From the NCBI GenBank assembly GCA_009767595.1, contig VSDK01003684.1, positions 49,531 to 113,530 on the forward strand: a stretch of DNA of 64,000 nucleotides, in the 5' to 3' direction. The notes under the pieces were generated by a model. That model saw nothing but the letters and a program-made list of their open reading frames with translations. It did no database searches and was not told the DNA's origin. The stretch is from Symbiodinium kawagutii (Eukaryota; Sar; Dinophyceae; Suessiales; Symbiodiniaceae). The translations under genes were made by a program, and so were the position numbers. Numbering within the stretch: the stretch's first letter is position 1; each line of letters opens with the position of its first letter. Shown here piece after piece: positions 31,491-42,572 of the stretch.

Positions 31491-32324
31491 AAGCTGTAGA
31501 ATCTAAACAAAAAAGTGTGGAGAAAACGAAAGGCCTGAAAATCCGCTCCACAAAATGTGTTCATCTCGACTGTTCCAAGTTTTAGGGCAAACCTTGACAC
31601 TTGGACCCCAACACACTTGAAGTCGCGGGTGACGCCTGCAAGCCAGCTGAAATCCGTGCTGTGGACCTTTGTTGTTCAAGGACTTTAATTGGGGTTTACT
31701 GCTTACATAGTTGGCAGTGAAGTTGTTCTTTCTCAGTTGATCAGTCTTGGTTGGTTGATTGGCAATCAACCTATGTCACACAACCATGGAAGTGGAAAAA
31801 ATATAAAGTAATTAAAACGTTCTCAACGGGATCCTCATCTCTCATTTTAACTTCCATGCGCGTCTCTTCCTTTCAGCCAACTTGGGACTACACCTACCGA
31901 ACAGAATGTTGCAGAAGCAAACGACCAGCAGTTCACTACCAATTCTCTATATTCGATTTAATATACTTCTCGGTCTTCTTGAGAATATCACAAGGATTAA
32001 CAGGATGGATATCTTGAAAGTCTGGTTTCAGCCCCTTTCGGATCAACAAAACTCCCGGCCTTTCAAACGAGGGATGTTGAAGCTGAGGTTTGAGAGGTAT
32101 GCTGAGCCGAAATTAAAAGCGAAAATGCTGCAGCCACGACTGAAAATCAATACCTGCTTCTTTTCATCCTGCGGCGGCACTTCCCAGCTGCAAAGCTAAT
32201 ACCGCAATAGGTAAACATCTAGCCAGGTTCGAACATTAAGAATCGTTTTTCTCACACTTCATAACTTCAAGCAAAACCGACAAGTAACCAACACATTGTA
32301 ACATCTTCCTATCAGAATTTATCA

Positions 32325-32480
32325 CCAAGTCGTCTCTCCTTGAAGAGAACATCTGGCGTGGGATCTCCAAGCCATTGAAGACAGCGCTCTGCTCGAATGA
32401 GGCACATTTGGAACATGGCTAAGAACTTGTGCTTTCCAGTCTTATCCTGAGCGATTTCATGGAGAAACAAGAATTCGATG
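32325..32480 (-). CDS. Terminal or internal exon of an unidentified gene
   Basis: A clear minus-strand frame reads FLFLHEIAQDKTGKHKFLAM, then CLIRAERCLQWLGDPTPDV and LFKERRLGDKF before TGA. An AG|G acceptor (CGCTCAG|GATAAG) and a possible GT donor (CTTG|GTGATAAA) are present. The segment just upstream (32,480-32,660), with REYPWNWLKSVAQWEAVG, and the one at 32,760-32,970, with MDRIEGTWIPLVSGYQ, may be further exons of the same gene. No family is recognised. Confidence 0.4.
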
Positions 32481-33277
32481 CTTCATGGTAAACTTTCAGG
32501 AAAAGGAAAAGTCCAACTGCTTCCCACTGGGCAACTGACTTCAGCCAATTCCACGGGTATTCTCGCATGCTTGTCACTGAAATCATTCCCTTTCCTTGGG
32601 TAGTCCACTCTTCCTTGGTGCGGGAAGCCAATGCTATTCGCAACGGCAGCTTATGGCAGCGCTGAAACTGTTGAAACACAAATCCTACTCACTACTCTGC
32701 AAATGGCGTCCGAACCCCACAAGGGGGACTGCCTTGTGGAACATAATCATGCAAAACCTAGCTGAACCCAATCGTTACCACTGACAGAGCCTGATAGCCT
32801 GATACCAGTGGTATCCATGTGCCTTCAATGCGATCCATGGACACCGGTTTACCCGGTTTTCGCCCAGGTACCTTGCCAGCCAAAATCACTGCCCAGACAG
32901 CTGAGCGTTGCATCACCGCCAAAGGCAACAGATAAGAGGCCTGGCAAATCTGCTTGGAGGTCCAATCAACGCTCACAGCTGCCATCCATAATCATCATAG
33001 ATCATCATAGATCATCATAGATCATCATAAATCATCAATCATCAAATCTCATACCATCCAGAAATCTTTTGAGTGCGATAAAAGTAGACTATAACAAAAT
33101 GTCATCATTGAACCGTCCAAGACTTTTACATTTCAGTGTTCTATCTAAAGACAATGGTCACAAAACATAAGCCTAACTACGCACATGGTAGTTCACAAAT
33201 GGTGTTTTCTCAAAATCGGGGTACTAGTACCTCCAAATCATCCACTAGTGACCATTCTTTATCAATAAACCAATGGT

Positions 33278-33375
33278 AGTTTCTCAAGATGGGGGACCCC
33301 ACAAATGGTTGGTTTATTACTACAAATGACTAATATTGGATGATTTGGGGGCACCCCTATGACTTGAGAAACACC
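33278..33375. repeat. Hairpin short interspersed repeat (MITE-like), copy 1
   Basis: Ends read GTTTCTCAAGATGGGGGACCCC and, in inverted form, GGGGGCACCCCTATGACTTGAGAAACACC. The core has GGTTGGTTTATTACTAC and TTGGATGATTTGGGGG. A second, more degenerate copy abuts it on the left (33,200-33,290), and related half-copies follow to about 33,580. Confidence 0.7.
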
Positions 33376-33900
33376 TATCTTGAGAAACCACCAACAATTT
33401 TTGAGAAATCACCACAACAATTGGTGATTTTTGTCATTTTAGGCACCTATGAACTGAGAGACACCGATTTTGAGAAACCACCAAAGATGACAATCGCCAA
33501 AATAGGTGGAGATTGACCATTCTTTATCAATAAACCAACCATAAGTTTGGGGCTCCCTGTTCTGAGAAACCACCAGATATATGACAATCACCAACACTTC
33601 TACGTGCCTAGCACGAGACCTTCCCTGTGCCACCAGGCGGCGACAGATCCGCAGCAACCACGCAGCATCAGCACCCAAGGCTGCTGCCAGCGGACGGCGC
33701 CGGGCCAGGGCACGAGGCGCCTCCTGTGGTTCAATGGCGGCTGGTTCGTGGTTCATGATGGGTGGATGTTCATGGCTGTTCAGTGAATGTCAATGATGTT
33801 CAAATGGTTCATGCTGTGGTAGGTGGAATGATTGTTAATGCATCAAAATCAAAATATCATTGAAGTAATCAATGATGGTTTAATCATGGTTTATGATGTT

Positions 33901-36900
33901 TTATGACGGTTGATTATGGTCCATGGAAGAAAATTGGAAGAAATCCTGCACCGGCAACTGGTGCAGGATGGATTCCCTGGAGGGACAGCCGACTGTCTCC
34001 TGTAAGCCCAGCATGTTGATGTAGAACTCCTCTGTGCGTTTTGCAATGGTATCCCAAAGAAAGCTCTGTTGGACTTGCTCCCAACCTTGTTCACCCATCC
34101 AGCCTCAGTCAACAACGATCTACCATGATCTACCTGTGAGGAGAGAATCACTGCACGTTACAGAGCATCGATTCTAGCATCAAAAGTTGCCAAGAGGCCA
34201 GCATGATCCCGATTCTCACAGATTTTGCAGAGGCCCCAAGCCAAGCTTCCTGACTCCTGCAGAATAGTCATGTTTTGAAGATGTTTGAAGTGCATAGCTT
34301 GAAGCTACCAACTTTGGAGGGCAAGCCTATGACCATCCACTGCTGATCTGCTGATCCTGGTCCGCCATGTAGCCCGTCGCATCCGGCTTGATCAAGTGAC
34401 GCAGCTCGCCACTAGCAGCACCAATGACAGGCCTCTCAGCCAACAAATCATGGGCCCAGTAGTTGTGTTAACCATTTTTGATAAGCACTATATACAGTGA
34501 TTATCCAATCATGTTGCTAACCTGTCTATTTGATGTCATTATCCACTAGTCACCTGTTTTCCATGTGTTTTCCTTTAAAGTCGCTTCTGCTAATGGCGTT
34601 GAGATGGCACGGTTGCAGCAAAAAGCGACATCTTACCATTGATCCTACCTCGCTGCAGCCCAGCTTTCAATCACATCAACGCCATAAAAATCCTGGCGAG
34701 ATGGCACCGCAACCTCAGGATGGCAGAGTCTCATTGAGATCACCACATCTAGATAATCTAGAGTAGATTCAGAATAACTCATTCATTCAGATAATCTTAG
34801 ATGGGATATGATGAGATTCTTTATGAATTTCTGCAGCAGCATCTGGGGCGTTGCTTGGCCATCTTGAAAGCTGCATGCAAGCAGCCGCGTCGCAAGCTTC
34901 CAGGTATCTGCGTTTCTCTTCTCCTTCACACTTGGAGGCCTGACCACGAACAAAAACAGAAAAGAGCACAGCATTGAGAAATGCGATTGTCACTTGGAGA
35001 TACATCTGAGTGATCACAACACATCTTCTGGTTGGTGGTTTCTACCCCCCACGAAAGAGATTAGTCAACCAACCAATCATTTCTTTGAAACCACTTTCAC
35101 CAAAAATCCAGATCTTCCCAAAAAAAATCTTCCCAAAAATGGATATTCCACCAGATTCCTCCCAAAATCCACCAGAAATCGGATCCGTCCTTAAAGGTGA
35201 CTGCCTTTCCAATTCCCAGCTCTTCGATACGTCGCTCCAGGCTACCACGCAAATGCCCAGTGCCTTCCAGTTGAAGATGTGCTGTGAGATATGGTGAAGT
35301 GTGGATGGATATGCGAAGAAAATATAGAAAAGTAATAGATTACATAAGCGATATAGCAAAATGTGAGATATGAATGAATAGTAAGAGTCCAAAGACATAG
35401 AGTCCAAATTAGAGTAAAATTATGGATATGGTAAGAAGATATAGTAAAATGATAGCAAAATATAGATTGCAAGAGTACGTAAGCGTCCAAAGGATTCCAT
35501 TCTTCCGTTCATCAAATTGTTTGGATGGCAATAGCATCATGGCGCATGCACTGTGGGCGGCCTACAATGACAAAGTGGGCATCGCGCCAGTGCTGCAGGA
35601 CGAAGGGAATCGCCTGTGGCAACCCATCAGGACCGTCATTGGAGGCTGGAGCTGTGGCGTTTCCTGTAATGGTTAACATTGGTTAACGCTATCTATGGGT
35701 GATATAGATTGGTATAGTCTACAAAGATCTTATAGTAGTTGTACATGTAAGAGATGCTATAAGCAGTTTCAAGCATCGTGAAGCTTCTATAAAGCGACTG
35801 AAGGAACTAACATGAATCAAGGACAATCAACGTAAAGGATGTGGTTCGAAGTGGTAACCGCAGTATATCCTGGTATTTTACAAATCTGCAAGGGTTGATT
35901 TTGCAACCCAACATCAACACCTAACATCCTGGTAACACCTGCCACTTACTACCTGCAACCATTGAAGAGGGGCACTTCCTAAGCATCCATGGTTTAGGCG
36001 TAGCAGGCCCGCTGTCGTGCCTCAACGAGAAGGTCGACTCCTTTGTGTTGCAACAATCGGCCGGTGTAAAGGATCACCTTGGAGCAGTCATCAGTCAGCG
36101 AACTTCTGAGCTCAAACAAGATGTAAATCCAGGAAATCAAAATCAACCACTGTCTCTAGATGCGAATGTACATACATTGTGATTATGATCAAATTGGACA
36201 TGCGTGGCATGCGAAAATGGGTTCAGCAACAAAGCCTTGGATGCATTGCTGGTCTTCAGAGGTTCAAGAACAAAGCACCCATGGTCACCCATACAAAGAA
36301 GTTGTGGTGTTCTACTAATTCCATGTGGAAAGAATTAGAAGTGCATCATTGTTTTCAAACATCCTGAAACATACAGGATAGCTCAGGATTTAGATGTATG
36401 AAAACATGTACCGTATCCACAAAGTAATTCTCTTCGACCATCTTCAATTGAGGGGGTCACTCACTATATTGCTTCCCGTCTGCATAAATGCAGATATGAT
36501 ATGGATATATGACATAGGCCTGAACAAATGTACAATGCCAACATAGAAACACGCATTGACAGACAAAGGCATTAACAGATACAAAACATCTAGAGGAACA
36601 CAGAGACGTGCATTTAAGAACAAAGCAACACATTGCTTGCCAGTAGATGTCTATAACATTAACATTGTATAGGTAATTATAAATATAGAATTTAATTGAG
36701 ACTTGCCAGCAAGGCCAAATTAAGTTCCAAACACGGTTCCAAGAGACGTCTCCCCTTCCCAAAGATCAAAATCTGTAGGCATGGAATGGTTGCGCAAATG
36801 CGAGGCCAAGACGCAAGACTAAGTCCCAAGAACTGGAGGGTCAGAAAAAACAATTTCCCAAGTAAAATAAAGCAGCGTTCCCGGTAATTAACAAGGTACA

Positions 36901-39127
36901 GTACCTAAAGTGAATATGCAGGTGTCACTAGTTCCCTATGAAGTAAGGTACTTCTACAGATTAATCAGATTCTCTAAAGACAACAGTAATGTAGCAAACA
37001 CCTGTCTCCAAGATGGAATACGTAAAAAAAAAACTGTTCAAACAAAACATTGCTCCCGAGGCTTTCAAGGCTCTGAAGGATGTTCTACATCATCCAAAAA
37101 GCAACAGCGCCACATGCCGTTGAAATGCAAATAAACTTGGGCAAACTCACCTGTCTATTGATGCTTTGATAAGATAAATACAGTAGCGTAGCTAGATACA
37201 TACATAGACTTGCAAACAAACAGTCAAACAGGTCAAACAAACACAGAAAGAGATGACAGCAAGATTGTTGGTGACAGTACTTGTAAAAACACCCCGGTGC
37301 ACATATCTTTTATGATTGTTTATGTATGATGTTCTTCTTCAAGACTGCTGCATGTAGTTGTTTCTGCTTGCTGGCCCGTTGCGCACCCATCCAATTGCAT
37401 GCAAAAGGCTGGTGCATTGGCTGGAAGTCCCAAGATCTCCCTCGCTTCCTTCTGGGCGTCTTTGGATGCTTTCTTTTGGGTGCTGGTACCTGATGCTTTC
37501 AAACCTTTCAACTTGAAGCATTGGATGCTTGAAGCATTGGATACTTTCTTTGCTTCTCACATGTTTCAACCGATCAAGTCTCACAACGCTGTACAAACAA
37601 GGTCTGCCAACACAATCAAGACTCCGAGGACAAAGGCATTCACTCACGTTCCTATCAATGATGCTCCAATCTTTTCGGTCGAGTTGCCATTGTGCATCAC
37701 AGGGATATCTTTGCCTTCAAGTCCATATTGACTGCACATGCTCTCACCTGAGTGATCAAGCTTCGAAATGGCTGTAGAAACAGCATGTAGAAACAGCGGC
37801 CGTGTTCCAAGCCCCCGGCGGACAGTCTGTGAAGATGCAAAGAGCTGTTCTATGGACTTGAAAGCTTCACGTTCGAGCTCAACCACTTGACTGCTTTGTC
37901 CACCTTGAGGGAGGCTTTCAATGGACTCCAGCTGTCGGGCCAACACAAAGCATAGAGGGCTTGGAGGTGCTTCCCGGTCACACCAATTTCCGTATTGGAC
38001 AAGTGGATTTCCTGAATTCTCTTCTGTTCTTATGTTTGTTTCTTGTTTATGTCAACTTATCATAACTTATCCACTATAGTATGTGTTCACTTCATTGTTT
38101 GATTTTGACGGGACACGTTGTGGATTGACGAATGTTTTTTCTACATGTTGACTCTTTTTGTATTGTGATATATTGTGATGTAGAAACATATGTTCACTGT
38201 AATTGTAATAATATGTTTTCTGTTCTTTGGCAAAAGCTTCACTCTGAGCAGTCGACCAAACTCTGCACCAGCTGATCGAGCTTCTTCGGTCGAATGGGCT
38301 GTCAGGACGAAGTGCAAATCTTTTCGCAGCCCAGCGCGAGCCCGTGCCACGAGCCTTAAGCCGGGGGCAAAGTGCTCCAAAGTTGACAAAGAAAACGCTG
38401 AAAAACTATGGCCAGCAATGGCAGGGACAAGAGTGTCCATGAGGTTTTCTGGGCCTTTGAGAATGGAAAACAAGAAGTCAATTTCCAACGATCTGGTCCA
38501 AGCACAAAGTGCTTTGATGCAGTTTTTTTGCTCAAGAGGGGCATTCGTGAATTCCTTTGCAAAGGCTATTGGTGAGGTTCTACAAATTGGGCAGTTTACA
38601 CGATGTTTCAAGTTCATAGGAACCTGATAGCCTTGGAAAAAATCCTTGAAGAGTCTGTAGGCTTTCAAAAACTGCTTGCTTATCTAGTCCATCCTGGTCC
38701 ACAGCCACCCACAACCACCATCCACCATGTCCAGTAGCCACTCGTGACCATGGGCCACATCAAAGTGACCAAAGGCCGCTTCCCGCTGCGTGATTGCCTC
38801 AGCAAGGGCCTTACAAAAGTTGGCCGTTTCCTCCACGAAGTCCATGCTCAGCAAGTAAGGCACCTGGATGAACGACCATCAACGACCCTTTCGGGCAACA
38901 CTCAACTGGTCAGCAGCCCTTAGCAAAAACGCATTCATTGCACCTCGTGGTACACCACACCATTCACCGTCTCCACATTGATGTTCACTCCGTGGCTGGC
39001 GCGGGTGAAGACATGGACCTCGTGCCCCCGTTGCACCAGGGCTTCAGCGAGGCCCGTGACATAGGGAGCTGCTGCCCCTCCAGAAACCGTGTAGAGAGTC
39101 TCCCACGACAACATGCAGATGGACAGC
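33901..39127 (-). CDS. GT-B glycosyltransferase, glycogen/starch-synthase type (split gene)
   Basis: The exons follow the order of a complete GT4/GT5-type enzyme. The N-terminal domain starts in 38944-39127 (LSICMLSWETLYTVSGGAAA, then RGHEVHVFTR), then about 38740-38863 (FDVAHGHEWLL). About 38260-38360 gives FVLTAHSTEEARS, and about 37660-37740 gives YGLEGKDIPVMHNG. The C-terminal domain is in 36017-36105 (VILYTGRLLQHKGVDLL), 35562-35663, 35190-35263 (GTGHLRGSLERRIEELG), 34883-34939, 34649-34713 (VAVPSRQDFYGVDVIESWAA), 34357-34432 (RPVIGAASGELRHLIKP) and 33901-34103 (MGEQGWEQVQQSFLWD, then stop). Junctions from 36105 to 34357 were checked for phase and use GA, GC and GT donors. It would extend alpha-1,4-glucan chains from a sugar nucleotide. 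The usual Glu of the PSxxE motif is Asp here. The middle exons (37.3-37.9 kb) are less certain. Confidence 0.85.
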
Positions 39128-39400
39128 CTGGGCACGCCGTTGACCACCCATGACGACCCATGACGACTCATGACACCCTACATGGGTAGTTTCATTGATG
39201 ATTCAAAGCAATAAGTAGTTGTTTCAACAACACAATAAGTAGTTTCATTGAAAATGATTCAAAGCAAATCCGATATCCTTGTGCCCCTGTTCTTCATCAG
39301 CTACAATCAGCAGTGGAAAACATACACCCAAAGAAGTAGCCAACTAATTAGGGATGCCTCAACAATATCTGAAATCACTTTGAGGACAGAATTGGTTGCC

Positions 39401-41612
39401 GTTCTTAAGCCATACTTGTAGCTGCCATAGCCAATTTCAGTGTCAAACCAATCGACCATAACCAGGACATACCAGGGCTGCTCATGGGAATACAGCCGCG
39501 CCACGGGCTTTGGCTCACAATGAACTCCTGCATTGATTCCATGAAGGTCAACTGACTTCCCTTGGCCTTTAGTGGCTCCATCAAGGCATCCACCAATTTC
39601 TGCACAAAGGTTGCCTGCGAAGCAAATCCGGAATGTCAAGTTTGCATGACTTTGATAGCACTGATCATCCAGGTTCCATGACATGTGATCGTCAAATCAA
39701 TTGAAACTCCAGGAACACTTCTGGAAAGAAACATGCAGCCATTAAAGCCTGCTGCCCACCTTGCTTCTCGGGCCACTCGCCGGTTCCAAGCAACATGAAC
39801 CCGGCACCAGTCGACTCAAGTCCAAGCCATTGCACGGCTGCCATAGATCAAAGCCAAAGCCGCCCTTGTCTTGACCTTCCTGAGCTTCACAAATCAAACA
39901 GAAGACAACAAAAAATCACAAAAAACCTGCCATGATGGGGGAATAAGCTACACACAAGCAGATACACCACCACCACCACCACCACCACCACCAATGATCA
40001 CCACCACCTGATGCTGCAATGCTCACCAACCTCTGAGGCTTCGTCGCAAAGGCCATCCTCCAAATCACCGGTGCCAATGGACACCACATCCCTGGAACAG
40101 CTCTGGGCGGCGTTGCGCACCAAGTCGTTCGCGATCATCACAAAGTCATCCGCAGGACATGACTCGTCAGAGAGTCCTGCACCAGGAAGGCCTTCCTAAG
40201 TTGCAGGTTGGATGCACAATCGAGGTCCCGCCATGGTCCAGCCTTTGGCAAAAACATCAACGAACGAAAAATCCCAAGAAACAACTCTCCACTTTAAATA
40301 TTTCTAGGCGATCTTTGTGTGATGCGCAAACCTGAGATCATCTGGATAAGATTCCTTTACAGTAGCTCAACGAGCCAAGGATATCATTGAGAGAATCCTT
40401 GCAGACTGTTTTGCAAAGAAGCATCCAATCGAAAGCCATCGACGCCAGTCTCCACCCAGTGCCTGTAGCATGACAGCTGTGCTTTAGAAGTGAGATTTGG
40501 AATATGTGTGCCGGATTAAATAGTGACTTGTATGCATAGTTTGATTTCAAACATCAGCAAAGTTGGACACTGAACATTCCAGCAAAGACATGCAAAGATA
40601 TATTGTCTGTTTGGATGCAGCATATTGATGCTACTGAAAATCCATAGACAATAATGCTATATCATAATATCTTCATAATCTTCATAGCGAGGATGTTCAC
40701 CAGGATAACCAGCTTGAATTAAAGAAACTTGAGAAGAACATCTGTCAGCTGCAAACACGCGCAGCATCCTTCCAGTGTTTCGGCCTCCAAAGAAAAATCA
40801 ATTGCAGCCAAGATGCTGCAGGCAATAGAGTAGATACTGAGCGACTTCTTTCTGTCCAAAGTTGAAATTCTGCACCATGGCACGCTGGTCGTTGAAAAAG
40901 TAGCCAGGCAAATAGGACTTGCCAGCGATTGCTCGAGATGGAACCTCCAAGAAAACCGCAAGGCTGCGATCATGGGCGTACTGCAGAAACGCTGTGAAAT
41001 CTTGCCCATCCTTCAAAGCAGGAGTTGCTGCCATCAAGCTGCTTGTTGCTCTCACACCTGCATGAAAGAGGCCAACGATCACAACTCCGTGGTAACCAGA
41101 ATGTGCTGCCCTGGCCAGGATAGTCTTGGCAAACTTGAGGCTGGGTTTCTCATCTTTCTGGCATACCAGAGTGATATCAAACTCCAGCAGATGCAGTTTC
41201 TTGTCTTTCAAGGCCAATGGCTTTTCATGCAGGTCCTTCCTTGATGGCCCCCTGCTGATGCTTGTTGGCCAAACCACAGCATTCACAGCTTGCGACTTGG
41301 CGTTTACAGCATAGCGAATGGCCCAAAGAGGCATCATTTCCCTCGCTTCACCTTCTGTTGGTACCACGTGCAAGCGATACTGGCTGCCTTTGGTCATGGC
41401 TGCATTCAGAGGTGAGCCGATGAAGCAAAACCAGATATCAGGACCTGACTTTTCATCCTTCTTCAGTGGTGTTGCTGTATCTTTCCAGCCATTGAAATCT
41501 CCCACCAAGGAAACATATGTTGCATTTGGTATCCAGTCTCTAAAAATCCATCCACCATTGCAATGGTGCAAGCCAAAGTCCTTGAAAGTCTTTGACAGAT
41601 CATCCAGACTGC
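39401..41612 (-). CDS. Second, degenerate branching-enzyme module (CBM48 plus pseudo-GH13)
   Basis: Exons 40817-41612, 40398-40462 and 40031-40191 are in phase; less clear ones lie at about 39750-39879 and 39401-39614. The N-terminal CBM48 reads WIFRDWIPNATYVSLVGDFN. The GH13 barrel follows but has lost catalytic positions. The DLVHAH region is replaced around FLEVPSRAIAGKS, and the AEE acid region is SIGTGDLEDG. The nucleophile region survives as VDGFRLDAS. The C-terminal sandwich is recognisable (VARLYSHEQPWYVLVMVD). It probably does not branch glucan; a binding, scaffolding or regulatory role, or decay, is possible. Two apparent one-base frame changes (near 39,835 and 39,527) leave the 3' exons unresolved. 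The 5' exon is joined to the preceding linker exon by a clean GC-AG junction (CTGG|GCAGC to CCAG|GCAGT), so this module is fused to the upstream branching enzyme. Confidence 0.7.
39966..40012. repeat. (CAC)n microsatellite
   Basis: About ten CAC units followed by an interrupted continuation, inside an intron of the degenerate branching-enzyme module. Confidence 0.85.
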
Positions 41613-41821
41613 CTGGCCAGAACACAAAACAGCTGGAGCGGCTAGCACAAGAAAAGCTGCCCCCTTATTACCAAATGATATGGTTTGACCATGTTTGATA
41701 CATATTTCGCAAGCGGTTCAAGTGACTGTGGTTTGAAGCTGAATCTCACATAAAGAAAAAACAAGTACAACAATCAAACATAATAAAACAGTCAAAATCT
41801 TCTTGTTGGACTCTAAGCTGC

Positions 41822-42455
41822 CCAGTTTTGCTTGGGTCTCTTTGTGGCTCTTCAACCGTGCAGACTTCCGCTTCTGGAAATCGATTTTCACCTCAACTTT
41901 GGGCTCTAGCTTTTCAGGTTCACTGGTGGCATTCTTCGGTGTTCTGATAGGTGTGGCCACGGATGATGCAGACGGGGTCTTCCTTGGTGACAAGCTGTGT
42001 GGGGTGGACATCCCCTCCAAAAGCTGTGAGGTAGAGGCTGACAACACCATGGCGTCAGGATACACCAAACCTGCATCAAAGGATGGATCGAAGTATTGCT
42101 CTTGAGCTGTGCTCAGAGATGGCACGGCCGAACGTGCTTTGCTCAACTTGGCAGCCCGGAAGGGTTGCTGAGGAAGATCAGCTTCCAGATATCCCATGCC
42201 ATAAACCGTGTAGTCACCGGGGAAGAAGATATGGAACATGCCATCGGGGTTCACGCGACTACTTAGGAAAGTTGCCCCTGTGGGGCCCAGGAGCGCAAAG
42301 GTTGCATCGAAATAGATCTGGAGCCGCACGCAGGCGTCCAGGTCGAAACGGCAGTGTTTCAAATACTTCTTGCCACCATCGCGAATCTCCAGAGCCAAGG
42401 TCAGATCGGTGGGATCAATGATATTGTTCTCCTGCCACGGCGCAACTGAACAGAT
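41822..42455 (-). CDS. Linker exon with unknown beta-rich domain and Ser/Thr/Pro tail
   Basis: A 634-bp exon encoding 211 codons between the two branching-enzyme modules. The first 100 residues look folded (APWQENNIIDPTDLTLALEI, then DACVRLQIYFDATFALLG and GMFHIFFPGDYTVYGMGYLE). The rest is Ser/Thr/Pro-rich (STPHSLSPRKTPSASS) and then charged (KVEVKIDFQKRKSARLKSHK). Phase links it to the next exon: it ends CTG G and the following exon begins GC AGT. The upstream junction with 42573-42723 is probable (GT-AG, VEQC|ICSV) but less certain. I know no family for the folded part; a glucan-binding or dimerisation module is a guess. Confidence 0.65.
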
Positions 42456-42572
42456 CTGAAAAGAATAAATGAGCACCTAAGACACCTAAGAAATCTAAGA
42501 AGATGTCAAACCTAGCAGGTCTGGAAAAGAATATACGTCTTGAGACACCTCAGACATCGAAGATCACAAGAC

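Noticed and set aside
41718-41821. Apparent C-terminal membrane segment after the linker exon
   Set aside because: The hydrophobic stretch lies beyond the GC donor at 41,822 and is intron read-through; the spliced phase continues into the next CBM48.
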